A stretch of DNA of 64,000 nt from Microbulbifer aggregans. GTDB lineage: Bacteria; Pseudomonadota; Gammaproteobacteria; Pseudomonadales; Cellvibrionaceae. Of this stretch, positions 35,470 to 44,742 are shown piece after piece. The stretch is from positions 1,471,001-1,535,000 of the forward strand of contig NZ_CP014143.1 of the NCBI RefSeq assembly GCF_001750105.1. The letters are read 5' to 3'. Within the stretch, counting starts at the first letter, position 1. Each line of letters begins with the position of its first letter. The notes below the pieces were generated by a model. It did no database searches. It was not told the DNA's origin and saw only the letters and a program-made list of their open reading frames with translations. A program made the translations under genes and the position numbers.

Positions 35470-36351
35470 CTAGCGCACCCGGGTACCGGACAGGCAGACC
35501 CAGTCATCTTTGCAGGCAACCGGATCAAACTCTACCTGCTTTTCATAGGCTGCCCGCACCTGATCTGCCTGGGAGGCCAGAACACCGGACAGACAGAGGC
35601 GTCCGCCGACCCGGGTAAGGGCCAACAGGTGTGGCGCCAGTTCAACCAGTGGGCCGGCGAGAATGTTTGCCAGCATGATGTCCGCGGGCTCGTCGGGCAT
35701 CTGTTCCGGCAGGTAGACCGGGAAGCGCTCCGGAGCGACGCCGTTACGGGCGGCATTTTCGCGGCTTGCCAGCAGCGCCTGGGGGTCGATATCCGTTCCT
35801 CGCGCCGCGCTGGCTCCGAGCAGCAGGGCGGCAATACCGAGGATGCCCGAGCCGCAGCCGAAGTCGATCGCGCTCTTGCCCTCAACGGGCTCCCGGGAGA
35901 GCCACTGCAGGCAGAGGAACGTCGTCGGGTGGGTGCCGGTGCCAAAGGCCAGTCCGGGGTCCAGCATCAGGTTCACCGCGTCCGGTTGCGGCGGTTCGCA
36001 CCAGCTGGGGCAGATCCACAGCTGCTCCCCGCACTGGATCGGCTTGTAGTGGGACATCCACTCCCGCTCCCAGTCCTTATCCTCCAGTTGCTCCCAGCGC
36101 GCATTGGGCAGCAGTTCGCACAGGAAGGACGCGGCCTTGGCTTCGGTGACGGCGGTATCTACTTCGGCATCGAACAGCCCCGTGACCCGGGTCTGGTCCC
36201 ACAGCGGTACTTCACCGAGCCCGGGTTCCAGAATGGGCTGGTCGGCATTGTCCTGTAGGGTGACAGACACGGCGCCGGCAAAGAGCAGGGCATCTTCGAT
36301 GCGTTCCGCCTGTTCGCGGTCGGTGTCTACACGCAGTTGCAACCAGGGCAT
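35470..36351 (-). CDS. prmA: Ribosomal protein L11 methyltransferase
   Basis: Trimethylates ribosomal protein L11 at Lys and the N-terminus with S-adenosylmethionine. The 293-residue protein is the exact length of E. coli Prm[17 protein letters not shown] at 36351 is the conserved start; a longer frame from 36387 is not supported. The substrate-binding domain occupies the first 60 residues, and the SAM fold carries [13 protein letters not shown] near residue 117 and [15 protein letters not shown] near 148, with [10 protein letters not shown] near 215. Neighbours are accC upstream and the zinc-ribbon gene downstream. Confidence 0.96.
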   Translation of the reverse strand: MPWLQLRVDTDREQAERIEDALLFAGAVSVTLQDNADQPILEPGLGEVPLWDQTRVTGLFDAEVDTAVTEAKAASFLCELLPNARWEQLEDKDWEREWMSHYKPIQCGEQLWICPSWCEPPQPDAVNLMLDPGLAFGTGTHPTTFLCLQWLSREPVEGKSAIDFGCGSGILGIAALLLGASAARGTDIDPQALLASRENAARNGVAPERFPVYLPEQMPDEPADIMLANILAGPLVELAPHLLALTRVGGRLCLSGVLASQADQVRAAYEKQVEFDPVACKDDWVCLSGTRVR

Positions 36352-36464
36352 GGGTACTTCTCCACTATGGGGTAGGGCTGGGGTCAACGACCGCCGGGTG
36401 CGGGCTGGCGCCTGGCGGGTAGGACGCAGGCTGCAAAGGTAAGGCGTGTGGGGGTTGGGAGCAA

Positions 36465-36484
36465 GGGCGCCGTTGCCGGCGCCC
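36465..36484. terminator. Stem-loop after accC
   Basis: GGGCGCCG (36465-36472), loop TTGC, CGGCGCCC (36477-36484), 10 bases after the accC stop. The T-tail on the minus strand is weak (CTTGCTCCC), so termination of the aroQ-accB-accC operon here is probable rather than certain. Confidence 0.55.
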
Positions 36485-36493
36485 GCGGGCCGG

Positions 36494-37834
36494 TTACAGG
36501 CCCAGTTTTTTCTCGAGATAGTGAATGTTCACTCCGCCCTGGGCGAAGGCAGCGTCGTTGACCAGATCCACCTGCAGGGGGATGTTGGTCTTGATGCCGT
36601 CGACGATCAGTTCCGACAGGGCGACGCGCATGCGCGCCAGTGCCGCTTCACGAGTCTGCGCGTGAGTGATCACCTTGGCGATCATGGAGTCGTAATTGGG
36701 TGGCACCGAGTAGCCGGAGTACAGATGGGAGTCCACCCGCACACCGAGCCCACCGGGGGCGTGGAAGTTATTCACCTTGCCCGGACTGGGGAAGAAGGTC
36801 TTCGGGTCCTCGGCATTAATACGGCACTCGAAGGAGTGGCCGCGGATGACGATGTCTTCCTGCTTGAGGGATAGCTTCTCGCCCGCACAGACACGAATCT
36901 GTTCCTTGATCAGGTCCACTCCGGTCACCATCTCACTGACGGGGTGCTCCACCTGGATGCGGGTATTCATCTCGATGAAGTAGAAGCGCTCATCCTCGTA
37001 CAGGAACTCGAAGGTGCCAGCGCCCCGGTAGCCGATCTCGATACAGGCCTGGACACAGGCTTCATAGACATCCTGGCGCACCTTGTCCGGAATGCCCGGG
37101 GCTGGCGCCTCCTCCAGAACCTTCTGGTGACGGCGCTGCAAAGAGCAGTCGCGGTCGCCCAGATGAATGGCGTTGCCCTGGCCATCAGACATCACCTGGA
37201 TTTCCACATGGCGCGGGTTCTGCAGGAATTTCTCCATGTAGACCGTATCATCGCCAAAGGCGGCCTTGGCTTCGGACTTGGTCACGGAGATGGCGTTCAG
37301 CAGCGCCGCCTCGGTGTGGACTACACGCATGCCGCGGCCACCGCCACCGGCTGCGGCCTTGATGATCACCGGGTAGCCGACCTTGCGGCCGATTTCCAGG
37401 CAGCGCTCGCCGTTCGCGGGCAGTGGGCCATCGGAGCCCGGCACGGTGGGTACGCCGGCTTTTTTCATGGCGGCGATGGCGGACACCTTGTCACCCATCA
37501 GGCGGATCACATCCGCATCAGGCCCGATAAAGGTGAAACCGCTCTTCTGCACCTGCTCTGCGAAGTCCGCATTTTCCGCCAGGAAGCCATAGCCCGGGTG
37601 GACGGCAACCGAGTCGGTGATCTCCATCGCGGAGATGATGGCGGGAATGTTCAGGTAGCTCTGCGGCGACGGGTTGGGGCCGATGCACACGGCCTCGTCG
37701 GCGAGACGCACATGTTTCAGGTCCCGGTCCACCTGAGAGTGGACGGCGACCGTGGCGATACCCATCTCTTTACAAGCGCGGAGTACGCGCAGGGCGATTT
37801 CGCCGCGATTGGCGATCAGTACTTTATCAAACAT
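36494..37834 (-). CDS. accC: Acetyl-CoA carboxylase, biotin carboxylase subunit
   Basis: ATP-dependent carboxylation of biotin on AccB, the first half of malonyl-CoA formation. The 446-residue ATP-grasp protein begins [19 protein letters not shown], with [12 protein letters not shown] near residue 159 (glycine-rich lid), [13 protein letters not shown] near 296 and [13 protein letters not shown], whose Glu and Arg are catalytic. Length matches E. coli AccC (449). It lies 15 bases after accB, its partner, in the conserved aroQ-accB-accC order. Confidence 0.97.
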   Translation of the reverse strand: MFDKVLIANRGEIALRVLRACKEMGIATVAVHSQVDRDLKHVRLADEAVCIGPNPSPQSYLNIPAIISAMEITDSVAVHPGYGFLAENADFAEQVQKSGFTFIGPDADVIRLMGDKVSAIAAMKKAGVPTVPGSDGPLPANGERCLEIGRKVGYPVIIKAAAGGGGRGMRVVHTEAALLNAISVTKSEAKAAFGDDTVYMEKFLQNPRHVEIQVMSDGQGNAIHLGDRDCSLQRRHQKVLEEAPAPGIPDKVRQDVYEACVQACIEIGYRGAGTFEFLYEDERFYFIEMNTRIQVEHPVSEMVTGVDLIKEQIRVCAGEKLSLKQEDIVIRGHSFECRINAEDPKTFFPSPGKVNNFHAPGGLGVRVDSHLYSGYSVPPNYDSMIAKVITHAQTREAALARMRVALSELIVDGIKTNIPLQVDLVNDAAFAQGGVNIHYLEKKLGL

Positions 37835-37849
37835 GCCGATTCACCCCGC

Positions 37850-38317
37850 TCAGACGATGGTCACGAGCGGCTGGTCAAACTCCACCGGCTGTCCGTCTTC
37901 CACCAGGATGCTCTCGATAGTACCGGCCTTGTCGGCCTCGATCTGGTTCATCATCTTCATGGCCTCGACGATACAGATCACATCGCCCACTTTGACCTGC
38001 TGGCCCACTTTGACGAAGGGCTCGGCGCCGGGACTGGAAGCGGCATAGAAAGTGCCAACCATGGGGGACTTGACTGCATGTCCGGTGAGCGCGGGAACTG
38101 ATTCCTCCGCCTGGGCAGCCGGCGCTGCGGGGGCCGGTGCTGCTGGTGCCGGCGCTGCGGCGGGTGCCGGCATCGGTGCCATCGCGGCCGCAGCCTGAAC
38201 CGCACCGCTCACACCGCGACTGATACGGACGGACTCTTCGCCCTCCTTGATCTCCAGTTCGCCGATGTCGGACTCTTCAAGCAGTTCAATCAGTTTTTTG
38301 ATCTTGCGGATATCCAT
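37850..38317 (-). CDS. accB: Acetyl-CoA carboxylase, biotin carboxyl carrier protein
   Basis: Carries biotin between AccC and the carboxyltransferase. The 155-residue protein has an N-terminal helical region, an Ala-Pro-rich flexible linker (about residues 40-70) and the C-terminal biotinyl domain, with the target Lys in [10 protein letters not shown] about 35 residues from the end. The linker is typical and moves the biotin between sites. It is co-transcribed with aroQ (28 bases upstream) and accC. Confidence 0.97.
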   Translation of the reverse strand: MDIRKIKKLIELLEESDIGELEIKEGEESVRISRGVSGAVQAAAAMAPMPAPAAAPAPAAPAPAAPAAQAEESVPALTGHAVKSPMVGTFYAASSPGAEPFVKVGQQVKVGDVICIVEAMKMMNQIEADKAGTIESILVEDGQPVEFDQPLVTIV

Positions 38318-38345
38318 AGGTCTTCACTCGTAGTGTTTTTTCACG

Positions 38346-38801
38346 TCAGGATTGATCCGGCGTCGATGCCAGCTGATGCATGGCCGCCTGCAACGCCAGG
38401 GTATAACTGTGTGCGCCGAACCCGCAGATGACACCGCGGGCAAGGTCTGAAAGATATGAGCGGTGTCGGAATGCCTCCCGCGCGTGCGGGTTCGACAGGT
38501 GCAGCTCGATAAAGGGAATCGCTACCGCCGCCAGCGCATCGCGCAGGGCCACACTGGTGTGGGTGTAGGCGGCGGGGTTGATCACGATGAAATCAATGCC
38601 CTCCTTGCCGGCCGCCTGAATGCGGTCGACCAGGGCGCCCTCGCTGTTGCTCTGAAACGCGTCCAGCTGGTGGCCGGCGTTCTCGCACAGGCCGCGGGCC
38701 TCCCGGTCGATCTCCGCCAGGGTGGTTGCGCCATAGATCTCCGGCTCGCGTGTGCCGAGCATGTTGAGATTCGGGCCGTGCAACAGCAGAAGTTTCGCCA
38801 T
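38346..38801 (-). CDS. aroQ: Type II 3-dehydroquinate dehydratase
   Basis: Dehydrates 3-dehydroquinate to 3-dehydroshikimate in the shikimate pathway, feeding chorismate to trpE. The 151-residue dodecameric enzyme starts [21 protein letters not shown]; the catalytic Tyr is in that last segment, Arg in the same loop, and His in [15 protein letters not shown] near residue 100. [16 protein letters not shown] near 75 binds substrate. It leads the accB-accC operon, an arrangement seen in Pseudomonas. Confidence 0.97.
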   Translation of the reverse strand: MAKLLLLHGPNLNMLGTREPEIYGATTLAEIDREARGLCENAGHQLDAFQSNSEGALVDRIQAAGKEGIDFIVINPAAYTHTSVALRDALAAVAIPFIELHLSNPHAREAFRHRSYLSDLARGVICGFGAHSYTLALQAAMHQLASTPDQS

Positions 38802-39058
38802 GAATAGCTCTGAAGGAAAAGCGTGATTCAGTCACAAAATGGTGGGGAATGTCGGCAATCTTGCGGACAAAGTCACACATTAGACCAACTTGCCCCGAAA
38901 TTCTGGCGAGTGTGCCGGAAAAGTGACCTTGTGTCCATGGCCGATCAGTCAAGAAGCGACGTTAGGCGCAGTTGCCCCGCTTTTCTTCGCTTTTTGAGGC
39001 AAGAAAGCCCTTGGGGTTGTCTTTTTTGCCCGAATCCATGGTCAGCTGGGTTTGGTCG
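38802..39058. other. Intergenic region between dsbD and aroQ
   Basis: Both flanking genes read leftward, so this 257-base gap holds the dsbD 3' end and the aroQ promoter. Near 38988-39030 an imperfect inverted repeat GGCAAGAAAG/CTTTTTTGCC with T-rich flanks could end dsbD transcription. No gene is seen. Confidence 0.4.
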
Positions 39059-40864
39059 TCAGCGGGACGCCTCGGCGGCGATGGCGGCCCCTGCCTCGGG
39101 GGCGGCAGCCGCTTGCAGTTCAGTGATCAGGCCGTCACGGGTGAGCACCTGGGGAAGGATGCGGGCTTCGCCACCGTCAGCAGGATAGACCAGGTAGAGG
39201 GGGACGCTGGTGCGGCCGTAGCGGGCGAGCAACTCAGTAATCCGCGGATCCTGGTTGGTCCAGTCGCCCTTCAGGGCCACAACCTCGAGAGAGGAGACCG
39301 CCTCTGCGACCGAGTCACTGGAAAGTACGACCTTTTCATTGGCCAGGCAGGTGATGCACCAGGCAGCGGTCATATTGATCAACACCGGTCTGCCTTCATT
39401 GCGGGCTTCGGCCAGGCGCTCGGGAGAGTATGGCTGCCAGTAGTCGGATGCGGCTGCGGCGCTGCTTGCGCCTGGCGTCGTCTCGAGTCGCGGCAGCAGC
39501 AACAGGGCGCCGGCGAAGGCGATCAGTGCCAGGCTGCCGCTGCCCCATCGCCACTGCGGGCGCGGCCACAGCCACAGGGCAAAGGCGATGGCGACCGCAC
39601 CTGCCAGTACCAGGGCAACACCATCACTGCCACTCTGCCGCCCCAGCACCCAAAGCAACCATACAGCGGTCAGGTACATGGGGAACGCCAGCAATTGTTT
39701 GAGGCGATCCATCCACGGCCCCGGGCGGGGCAACCGGTCGATCAGTCCGGGGGCGTAGGTCAGCAGCAAGAAGGGGGCTGCCATACCGGCGCCCAATGCG
39801 GCAAATACGAGCAGAGCGATAGCCGCAGGCTGGGTGACGGCAAAGCCCAACGCAGAACCCATCAGCGGTGCGGTGCAGGGGCTGGCGACCAGGGTTGCAA
39901 GGGCACCGGTGGCGAGCGAGCCGCGCAGCTGGCGTGGGTTGCCGATGCCCTGGCCGAGCCCCATCAGGCGGCCGCCGATCTCGGTGAGGCCGGAAAGGCT
40001 GAGCCCCATGATAAAGAATAGGTACGCGAGGCCGGCCACCATTGCCGGTGACTGCAGCTGGAAGCCCCAGCCCACCGCTTCGCCACCGGCTCGCAGCATG
40101 AGCATTACAGCAGCGATAGCGACAAAGCTGGCGATCACTCCCGCGCTATAGGCCCAGCCGTGCCAGTGACGCTCGTGGCTGTGCTGGTTGGCCTGGGTAA
40201 TGGACAGCAGTTTGATGGACAGTACCGGGAACACACAGGGCATGAAGTTCAGGACCATGCCGCCGAGAAATGCCAGCAGTATCGCCAGTGGGAGTCCAAG
40301 GGTGGCGCTCTCGCTCGCGCTGGCCGTGGGGGTGGCCGAGTTCAGCGGCGTCGGGGCTGCGGGCGCGATCGGTGTGGCCACGCCTTGGGCCAGGTCCAGG
40401 TCGAATTGGCGAATCTGTGGCGGGTAGCAGAGCCCTGCATCGGCGCAGCCCTGGTAGTGTACCTCCAGCTTCATCCGCTCCTGGCCGGAAGTCGCGAGAG
40501 GGATTTCCAGTTGCAGCCGGTAGACCTCGGTCTCTTTCTCGAAATAATCATCCCAGATGACCTCGCCTTCGGGGATCTCCAGCGGCAGCGGGGTCTTGCT
40601 GTCGCCATCCACCTGGAAGAGTGCGAGCTTGTCGCGATACAGATAGTACTCAGGCGCTATCTGGAATATGACGCTGGTTCCGCTTTCGAGAAACAGGAAG
40701 TCCTGCTGGTAGGCATCATCCACCGGCAGGAACTCAGTGTCCTGTGCGGCCCCAAGGGGATCACTGCCGAAAGGCGACTGAGCCGAGGCGGGATGAGTGG
40801 CCAGGGCCAGGACGGCTGCCAGGATCAGGAAAATTTTGCGGAAACTGTCGCTTGTCACAGCCAT
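39059..40864 (-). CDS. dsbD: Thiol:disulfide interchange protein DsbD
   Basis: Moves electrons from cytoplasmic thioredoxin to periplasmic DsbC, DsbG and CcmG. The 601-residue protein has a signal peptide (to about residue 28), an N-terminal periplasmic domain with Cys pair in GCADAGLCYPP near 130, eight membrane segments with the Cys pair in NFMPCVFP and ASPCTAPLMG, and a C-terminal thioredoxin-like domain with WCITC near 500. All three redox pairs are intact. It should keep the LptD disulfide isomerase pathway and cytochrome c maturation working. It diverges from a small lipoprotein gene. Confidence 0.95.
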   Translation of the reverse strand: MAVTSDSFRKIFLILAAVLALATHPASAQSPFGSDPLGAAQDTEFLPVDDAYQQDFLFLESGTSVIFQIAPEYYLYRDKLALFQVDGDSKTPLPLEIPEGEVIWDDYFEKETEVYRLQLEIPLATSGQERMKLEVHYQGCADAGLCYPPQIRQFDLDLAQGVATPIAPAAPTPLNSATPTASASESATLGLPLAILLAFLGGMVLNFMPCVFPVLSIKLLSITQANQHSHERHWHGWAYSAGVIASFVAIAAVMLMLRAGGEAVGWGFQLQSPAMVAGLAYLFFIMGLSLSGLTEIGGRLMGLGQGIGNPRQLRGSLATGALATLVASPCTAPLMGSALGFAVTQPAAIALLVFAALGAGMAAPFLLLTYAPGLIDRLPRPGPWMDRLKQLLAFPMYLTAVWLLWVLGRQSGSDGVALVLAGAVAIAFALWLWPRPQWRWGSGSLALIAFAGALLLLPRLETTPGASSAAAASDYWQPYSPERLAEARNEGRPVLINMTAAWCITCLANEKVVLSSDSVAEAVSSLEVVALKGDWTNQDPRITELLARYGRTSVPLYLVYPADGGEARILPQVLTRDGLITELQAAAAPEAGAAIAAEASR

Positions 40865-41016
40865 CGGGGTATAAATTCTTTATATTCGGGTCAAATAGTC
40901 TGGTAACCGGGGCCACCAAGTCATTCAGACTGCATGGTGGACGGTCAGTTCACTGTCGTGCGAGCACGGCAGTATAGTGGTCATAGCGGGTGGGAAAAAC
41001 AACAGTGGAGTCGACG

Positions 41017-41748
41017 GTGTTTTCAGAACTGCTCTCCTGTCGCAGGATCGGGTTGGTGCTGGCCGCCTTGCTGCTGGCTGGCTGTGTTACCACTCCGCCA
41101 GTGCCGGCCCCGAGAGCGGTGCCGCTGCCAGAGAAGGTTGAACCTCCCCGCCCGTCGCCGGAAGAGATCCGCCAGCGCAATGTCGCTTACTTTCTGCAGC
41201 GTGCCGAAGCTGCACAGCGTGAGGGGTTCCTGACCCAGCCTGCCGGTGCCAGCGCTTACGACTACTACCTGCGTGTGCGCCAGCTGGATCCCGATAATAC
41301 GCAGGCTGCCACGGGCATTCAGACCATCATCATCGAGTTCGTGGAGCGCGCCCGGGAGGCTTTGCGGCGCCGTTCATTTGCGGAAGTAAACAGTTTTCTG
41401 AACCGTGCGGATGAGCTGGCACCGGGTAATCCCCTGGTCGCCGAGGTGCGCACACAGCTGGCGCAGGAGCGCAGTCGCGCGAGCGCGGATCTCCCTGAGG
41501 GGGAGAATATTTCTCTCCCGGAGGCTTCGCTTTCCTCCCGTAATGCAGCGGTCACGGCGCTGCTAAAAGAGGTTGCAGAGCGGATTCGTCGGGAGGATCT
41601 GCGGGTACTCATTGTTGCGCGAAATGACGCGGAGGGACGCTGGATCTACCAGCAGTTACGGGAAGCTGTCATGGGCTATCGCGTGCGCGGGGACATCAAA
41701 CTCGGCGCGTCCCCGCGACTGATCCTGATGAAAACGGACGGGACCTGA
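41017..41748 (+). CDS. Lipoprotein of unknown function
   Basis: A 243-residue lipoprotein: the signal ends LLLAGC, so the Cys becomes lipidated. Three GTG codons (40990, 41005, 41017) could start it; 41017 is chosen because GGAG stands six bases upstream. After a Pro-rich linker (about residues 28-50) come Ala/Glu/Arg-rich helices resembling short repeats (SAYDYYLRVRQLDPDN, then EVNSFLNRADELAPGN), suggesting a TPR-like fold. The C-terminal 60 residues (VLIVARNDAEGRW...) form a separate alpha/beta part. It is followed four bases later by the PCuAC-like gene, so the two are co-transcribed. I do not recognise a named family. Confidence 0.75.
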   Translation: MFSELLSCRRIGLVLAALLLAGCVTTPPVPAPRAVPLPEKVEPPRPSPEEIRQRNVAYFLQRAEAAQREGFLTQPAGASAYDYYLRVRQLDPDNTQAATGIQTIIIEFVERAREALRRRSFAEVNSFLNRADELAPGNPLVAEVRTQLAQERSRASADLPEGENISLPEASLSSRNAAVTALLKEVAERIRREDLRVLIVARNDAEGRWIYQQLREAVMGYRVRGDIKLGASPRLILMKTDGT

Positions 41749-41752
41749 CAAT

Positions 41753-42229
41753 ATGAAAACTGTGGTCAATAAAGGGCTGATAGCGGCGGCCTTGTTACTC
41801 GCCACTGCGGGTGTCACTTTTGCCCAGGGGACTGCCCTGGAGATCGGTGGGTTTGTTCGTGAAACCCTGCCCGGGCTGTCGACCAGCGCAGCCTATCTGG
41901 AACTGAAAAACCACGCCCGGGAGGGGCGTAGTCTGACCGGAGTCGAAATCGCCCAATCGGCGCAGGCTCTGGCGAGTCTGCACACTACCGTGGAGCGGGA
42001 TGGTATCAGTCGTATGCGTCCCGTGGAGGCGCTGGCCATCCCCGCCGGCCAATCAGTAAAGATGGCGCCGGGCGGCCTGCACGTAATGCTGGAAGGCGTG
42101 AAACTGCGAGCCGGTGACAATTTGTCACTGCGTCTGCTTTTTGCCAATGGTGAGATCCGCGAGGTGGTCCTGCCGGTGCGGGGCTTGCAGGCGGATAGCG
42201 AGCACCATCATCATCACCAGCACGGATAA
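41753..42229 (+). CDS. PCuAC-type periplasmic copper-binding protein
   Basis: 158 residues with a signal peptide ending VTFAQ. The fold and spacing match PCuAC copper chaperones, which deliver Cu(I) to cytochrome oxidase: SLHTTVERDGISRMRPV near residues 76-92 supplies His and Met, and GGLHVMLEGV near 110 supplies the second His-x-Met pair. An unusual C-terminal tail of HHHHHQHG could buffer further metal. It is co-transcribed with the unknown lipoprotein upstream. Copper binding is inferred from the ligand pattern; the partner oxidase is not in the window. Confidence 0.85.
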   Translation: MKTVVNKGLIAAALLLATAGVTFAQGTALEIGGFVRETLPGLSTSAAYLELKNHAREGRSLTGVEIAQSAQALASLHTTVERDGISRMRPVEALAIPAGQSVKMAPGGLHVMLEGVKLRAGDNLSLRLLFANGEIREVVLPVRGLQADSEHHHHHQHG

Positions 42230-42307
42230 ACCAGTTCGACTGAACTTTTGTGGTTCGCAAGCAACGAACCTGCTCTCAGCTATGGAAATAACACAACGGA
42301 GGATACC

Positions 42308-42886
42308 GTGAAGAAGTTGTTCATGATTTTGGGCCTCTGCACCCTGGTCGCCTGTGCACACAGCCCGATTCAGATTCAGGTGCGACCGCAAGTGGAAGTG
42401 GCTCCCAGTGTGATTGGCAGCGGCTATACGCTCAGTGTGCGCGGAGGCAATAAGCTGCCCGGCGGCGGACTCGGTTCCCTCGGCGGGATTTATGCCGATA
42501 GCTCCAATGTCCGGCTCGCCAATAATGTCGAGGATGCACTCGCCGAGACCCTGGCCGAGGGCTTTGCCGAGTGGGGTTTCCGCACGGTCCCTGCTGCAGA
42601 TCCTTCAGCGCGGGTGCAGGTGGTCGCAAACCTGACTGGGCTGAAATACGACAGTCCCAATAAGCTCTACACCAGCAAGGTGGACAGTGAGGCACAGATC
42701 CAGCTGGAGGTCAGGATTGGCGGCGCCACTTACTTTGGCACCTACCGTTCCAGCGGCAAAGATCGCAACCTGATCAAACCCAGCAAGGAAGAAGTGGAAG
42801 CCCGCTTGAACCAGTTGCTCAGCGCCACGCTGCAGCGTGCGTTTGAGGATGAAAAGCTGAAGATGTTCCTGCAAGCCAATCTCTGA
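42308..42886 (+). CDS. YajG family lipoprotein
   Basis: 192-residue lipoprotein of the YajG family (DUF in E. coli, function unknown). The GTG start at 42308 has GGAGG five bases upstream and gives VKKLFMILGLCTLVAC, a signal with lipobox LVAC; a longer frame from 42248 would bury it. Conserved stretches are ANNVEDALAETLAEGFAEWGF near residue 78 and YDSPNKLYTSKVD near 118. Most likely anchored to the outer membrane and facing the periplasm. Its neighbours are the PCuAC-like gene and a GGDEF-EAL gene in the same direction. Confidence 0.85.
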   Translation: MKKLFMILGLCTLVACAHSPIQIQVRPQVEVAPSVIGSGYTLSVRGGNKLPGGGLGSLGGIYADSSNVRLANNVEDALAETLAEGFAEWGFRTVPAADPSARVQVVANLTGLKYDSPNKLYTSKVDSEAQIQLEVRIGGATYFGTYRSSGKDRNLIKPSKEEVEARLNQLLSATLQRAFEDEKLKMFLQANL

Positions 42887-42926
42887 TGCTTTGGCAGAAG
42901 TCGGACAGTAAACGGAATGCGTCGTC

Positions 42927-44699
42927 GTGACTGAATTCGATCCCGAGTCGACAGAGCCCCTGGGGGCACTGTCAGAGCTTTCCGCTGGATCGGAGCGGAT
43001 ACCGCACCTGCTGCCGGGTGCGGCCGAGGTGGCTCTGGCGGAGGTGGCTGACGGCGTGATCGTCACCGACGCCGCCGGCAGGGTGACTTACTGTAATCCC
43101 CTGGCCGGTGAGTTGATCGGCGGCGCCCTGGCCCTGAAGCCGGGGCGCTTTCTCGACGACGGCCTGAAGCTGGCTGACACCGAGGGCAAACCGCTGCCAC
43201 CGTTGCTCGCCGGCAGCGGTGACCGCGAGGGGGGAGCCCTCGCCGACGGGCGGGAATTCATCGCCGCCATCCCACGCACCGATGACCTCGGTGAGGTATT
43301 GCTCGAGGTGTCGGTGCAGGTGCAGACGGTACGCGCCGAAGGTGAGGTCACCGGGTTTGTGGTGGTGATGCGCGAAGTCTCCGAAGAGCGCCGCCTGTTT
43401 TCCCGTATCAGCTGGCAATCCAGCCACGACAGCCTCACCCACCTCCCCAACCGCCAGTACTTTGAGAGCGAACTCCAGCGTGCGCTCGCAAACTGTAAGG
43501 ACCGGCGGCAGCACCATGTGCTGCTGTATCTCGATATCTACCAGTTCAAGGTCGTGAATGACACGCTGGGTTACGCCGCGGGTGATCAGCTGATTCGCCA
43601 GCTGGCGGATCAGCTGCGCCAGAGCCTGTCCCCTGAAGATGTGTTTGCCCGGGTAGGCAGCGATGAATTCGCGGTCCTGTTGCGCGACTGCACCATCGAG
43701 GAAGCCCGGCGCGTGGTGGTACGACTGCGGGAGGCAGTGCAGGGCTTTGTCTTTACCTGGGACGGCCGTGAAAGCCGCGTCGCCATCTCCATCGGTGCCG
43801 TGGCCGTCGATCGCGCCTCGCCTCCTGCCGGTCAGCTGCTGGCCTCTGCCAACGACGCCTGCTGTGCGGCTCGGGAGCAGGGGCGCAACCGGGTCAAACT
43901 GTTCAGCGATTCGCGCCGGGTGCTGGAAAAGCGCCGGCAGAGTACCTGGGTGGCCGAGATTCACGCGGCGTTACGTGAGGAGCGACTGTTGCTGTATCGG
44001 CAGCCGGTGGTGGCTTTGCAGCATGAAGACCGGCTGCACCACTATGAGGTGCTGGTGCGGATGCGCGGGCGCGATGGCGATGTGATTTCTCCGGGGGATT
44101 TTCTGCCCGCGGCAGAGCGCTATGGACTGATCGAAGAGGTGGATCGCTGGGTGATCCGCCGGATTTTCGACTACATGGCAGTGGAGCAGCGCCACGGTCT
44201 GACCGGGCACAGCTACGCCATCAATATCTCCGGCCTGAGTCTCGGCGACGAGTTCTTTGCCGACTTTGTGCTGGAAGCGCTCACAGAGGCCGGGGTGCCT
44301 CCCTCCCGAGTGCAGTTCGAGATTACCGAGACCAGTGCCATCAACAATCTGGAGCGGGCGCTGGTATTCATTCACAAGTTGCGTGCGGCGGGATGTACCT
44401 TTGCACTGGATGACTTCGGGCGTGGTGCGTCGTCGCTCGCCTACCTGCGCCAGCTCCCGGTGGATTTCCTCAAGATCGATGGCAGCTTCGTGCGCAACAT
44501 GCTCGACGACGAAATCGACAGCGCTATTGTCAGTACCGTCAATCACCTGGCGAAGTCCATGGGTATCAGCACGATCGCCGAGTACGCCGAGACCCCGGAA
44601 TTGATCGGGCAGCTTCGGCTACTCGGGGTGGATTTCGCCCAGGGGTTTGGTATCGCCGCGGCGACCGACCTTCCCATGCTGGAGGGAGAGGGCGCCTGA
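42927..44699 (+). CDS. PAS-GGDEF-EAL cyclic di-GMP signalling protein with altered motifs
   Basis: 590 residues without membrane segments: PAS-like domain (about 25-145), GGDEF domain (about 165-320) and EAL domain (about 335-580). The GGDEF active site reads GSDEF, and the EAL motif reads EVL in HYEVLVRM. Other EAL metal and catalytic residues look intact: the Asn in INISG, Glu in FEITET, the Asp pair in ALDDFG and the Lys in LKIDGSF. Hydrolysis of c-di-GMP is therefore plausible and synthesis doubtful. The end differs from the usual QGYLFSKP (here QGFGIAAATD). Start GTG at 42927 has a weak ribosome-binding site. Confidence 0.9.
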   Translation: MTEFDPESTEPLGALSELSAGSERIPHLLPGAAEVALAEVADGVIVTDAAGRVTYCNPLAGELIGGALALKPGRFLDDGLKLADTEGKPLPPLLAGSGDREGGALADGREFIAAIPRTDDLGEVLLEVSVQVQTVRAEGEVTGFVVVMREVSEERRLFSRISWQSSHDSLTHLPNRQYFESELQRALANCKDRRQHHVLLYLDIYQFKVVNDTLGYAAGDQLIRQLADQLRQSLSPEDVFARVGSDEFAVLLRDCTIEEARRVVVRLREAVQGFVFTWDGRESRVAISIGAVAVDRASPPAGQLLASANDACCAAREQGRNRVKLFSDSRRVLEKRRQSTWVAEIHAALREERLLLYRQPVVALQHEDRLHHYEVLVRMRGRDGDVISPGDFLPAAERYGLIEEVDRWVIRRIFDYMAVEQRHGLTGHSYAINISGLSLGDEFFADFVLEALTEAGVPPSRVQFEITETSAINNLERALVFIHKLRAAGCTFALDDFGRGASSLAYLRQLPVDFLKIDGSFVRNMLDDEIDSAIVSTVNHLAKSMGISTIAEYAETPELIGQLRLLGVDFAQGFGIAAATDLPMLEGEGA

Positions 44700-44742
44700 G
44701 GCGCCCGAATCGAAAGCTGGGTTTACGGAGAACAGTTACCTG

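Noticed and set aside
36944..38101. 385-codon frame opposite accC and accB
   Set aside because: It is the antisense shadow of two certain genes in GC-rich DNA, with His/Gly/Asp-rich composition and no domain.
42205..42229. C-terminal His run as a cloning tag or vector sequence
   Set aside because: The run is interrupted by Gln, ends naturally at TAA and lies in a continuous chromosomal context.
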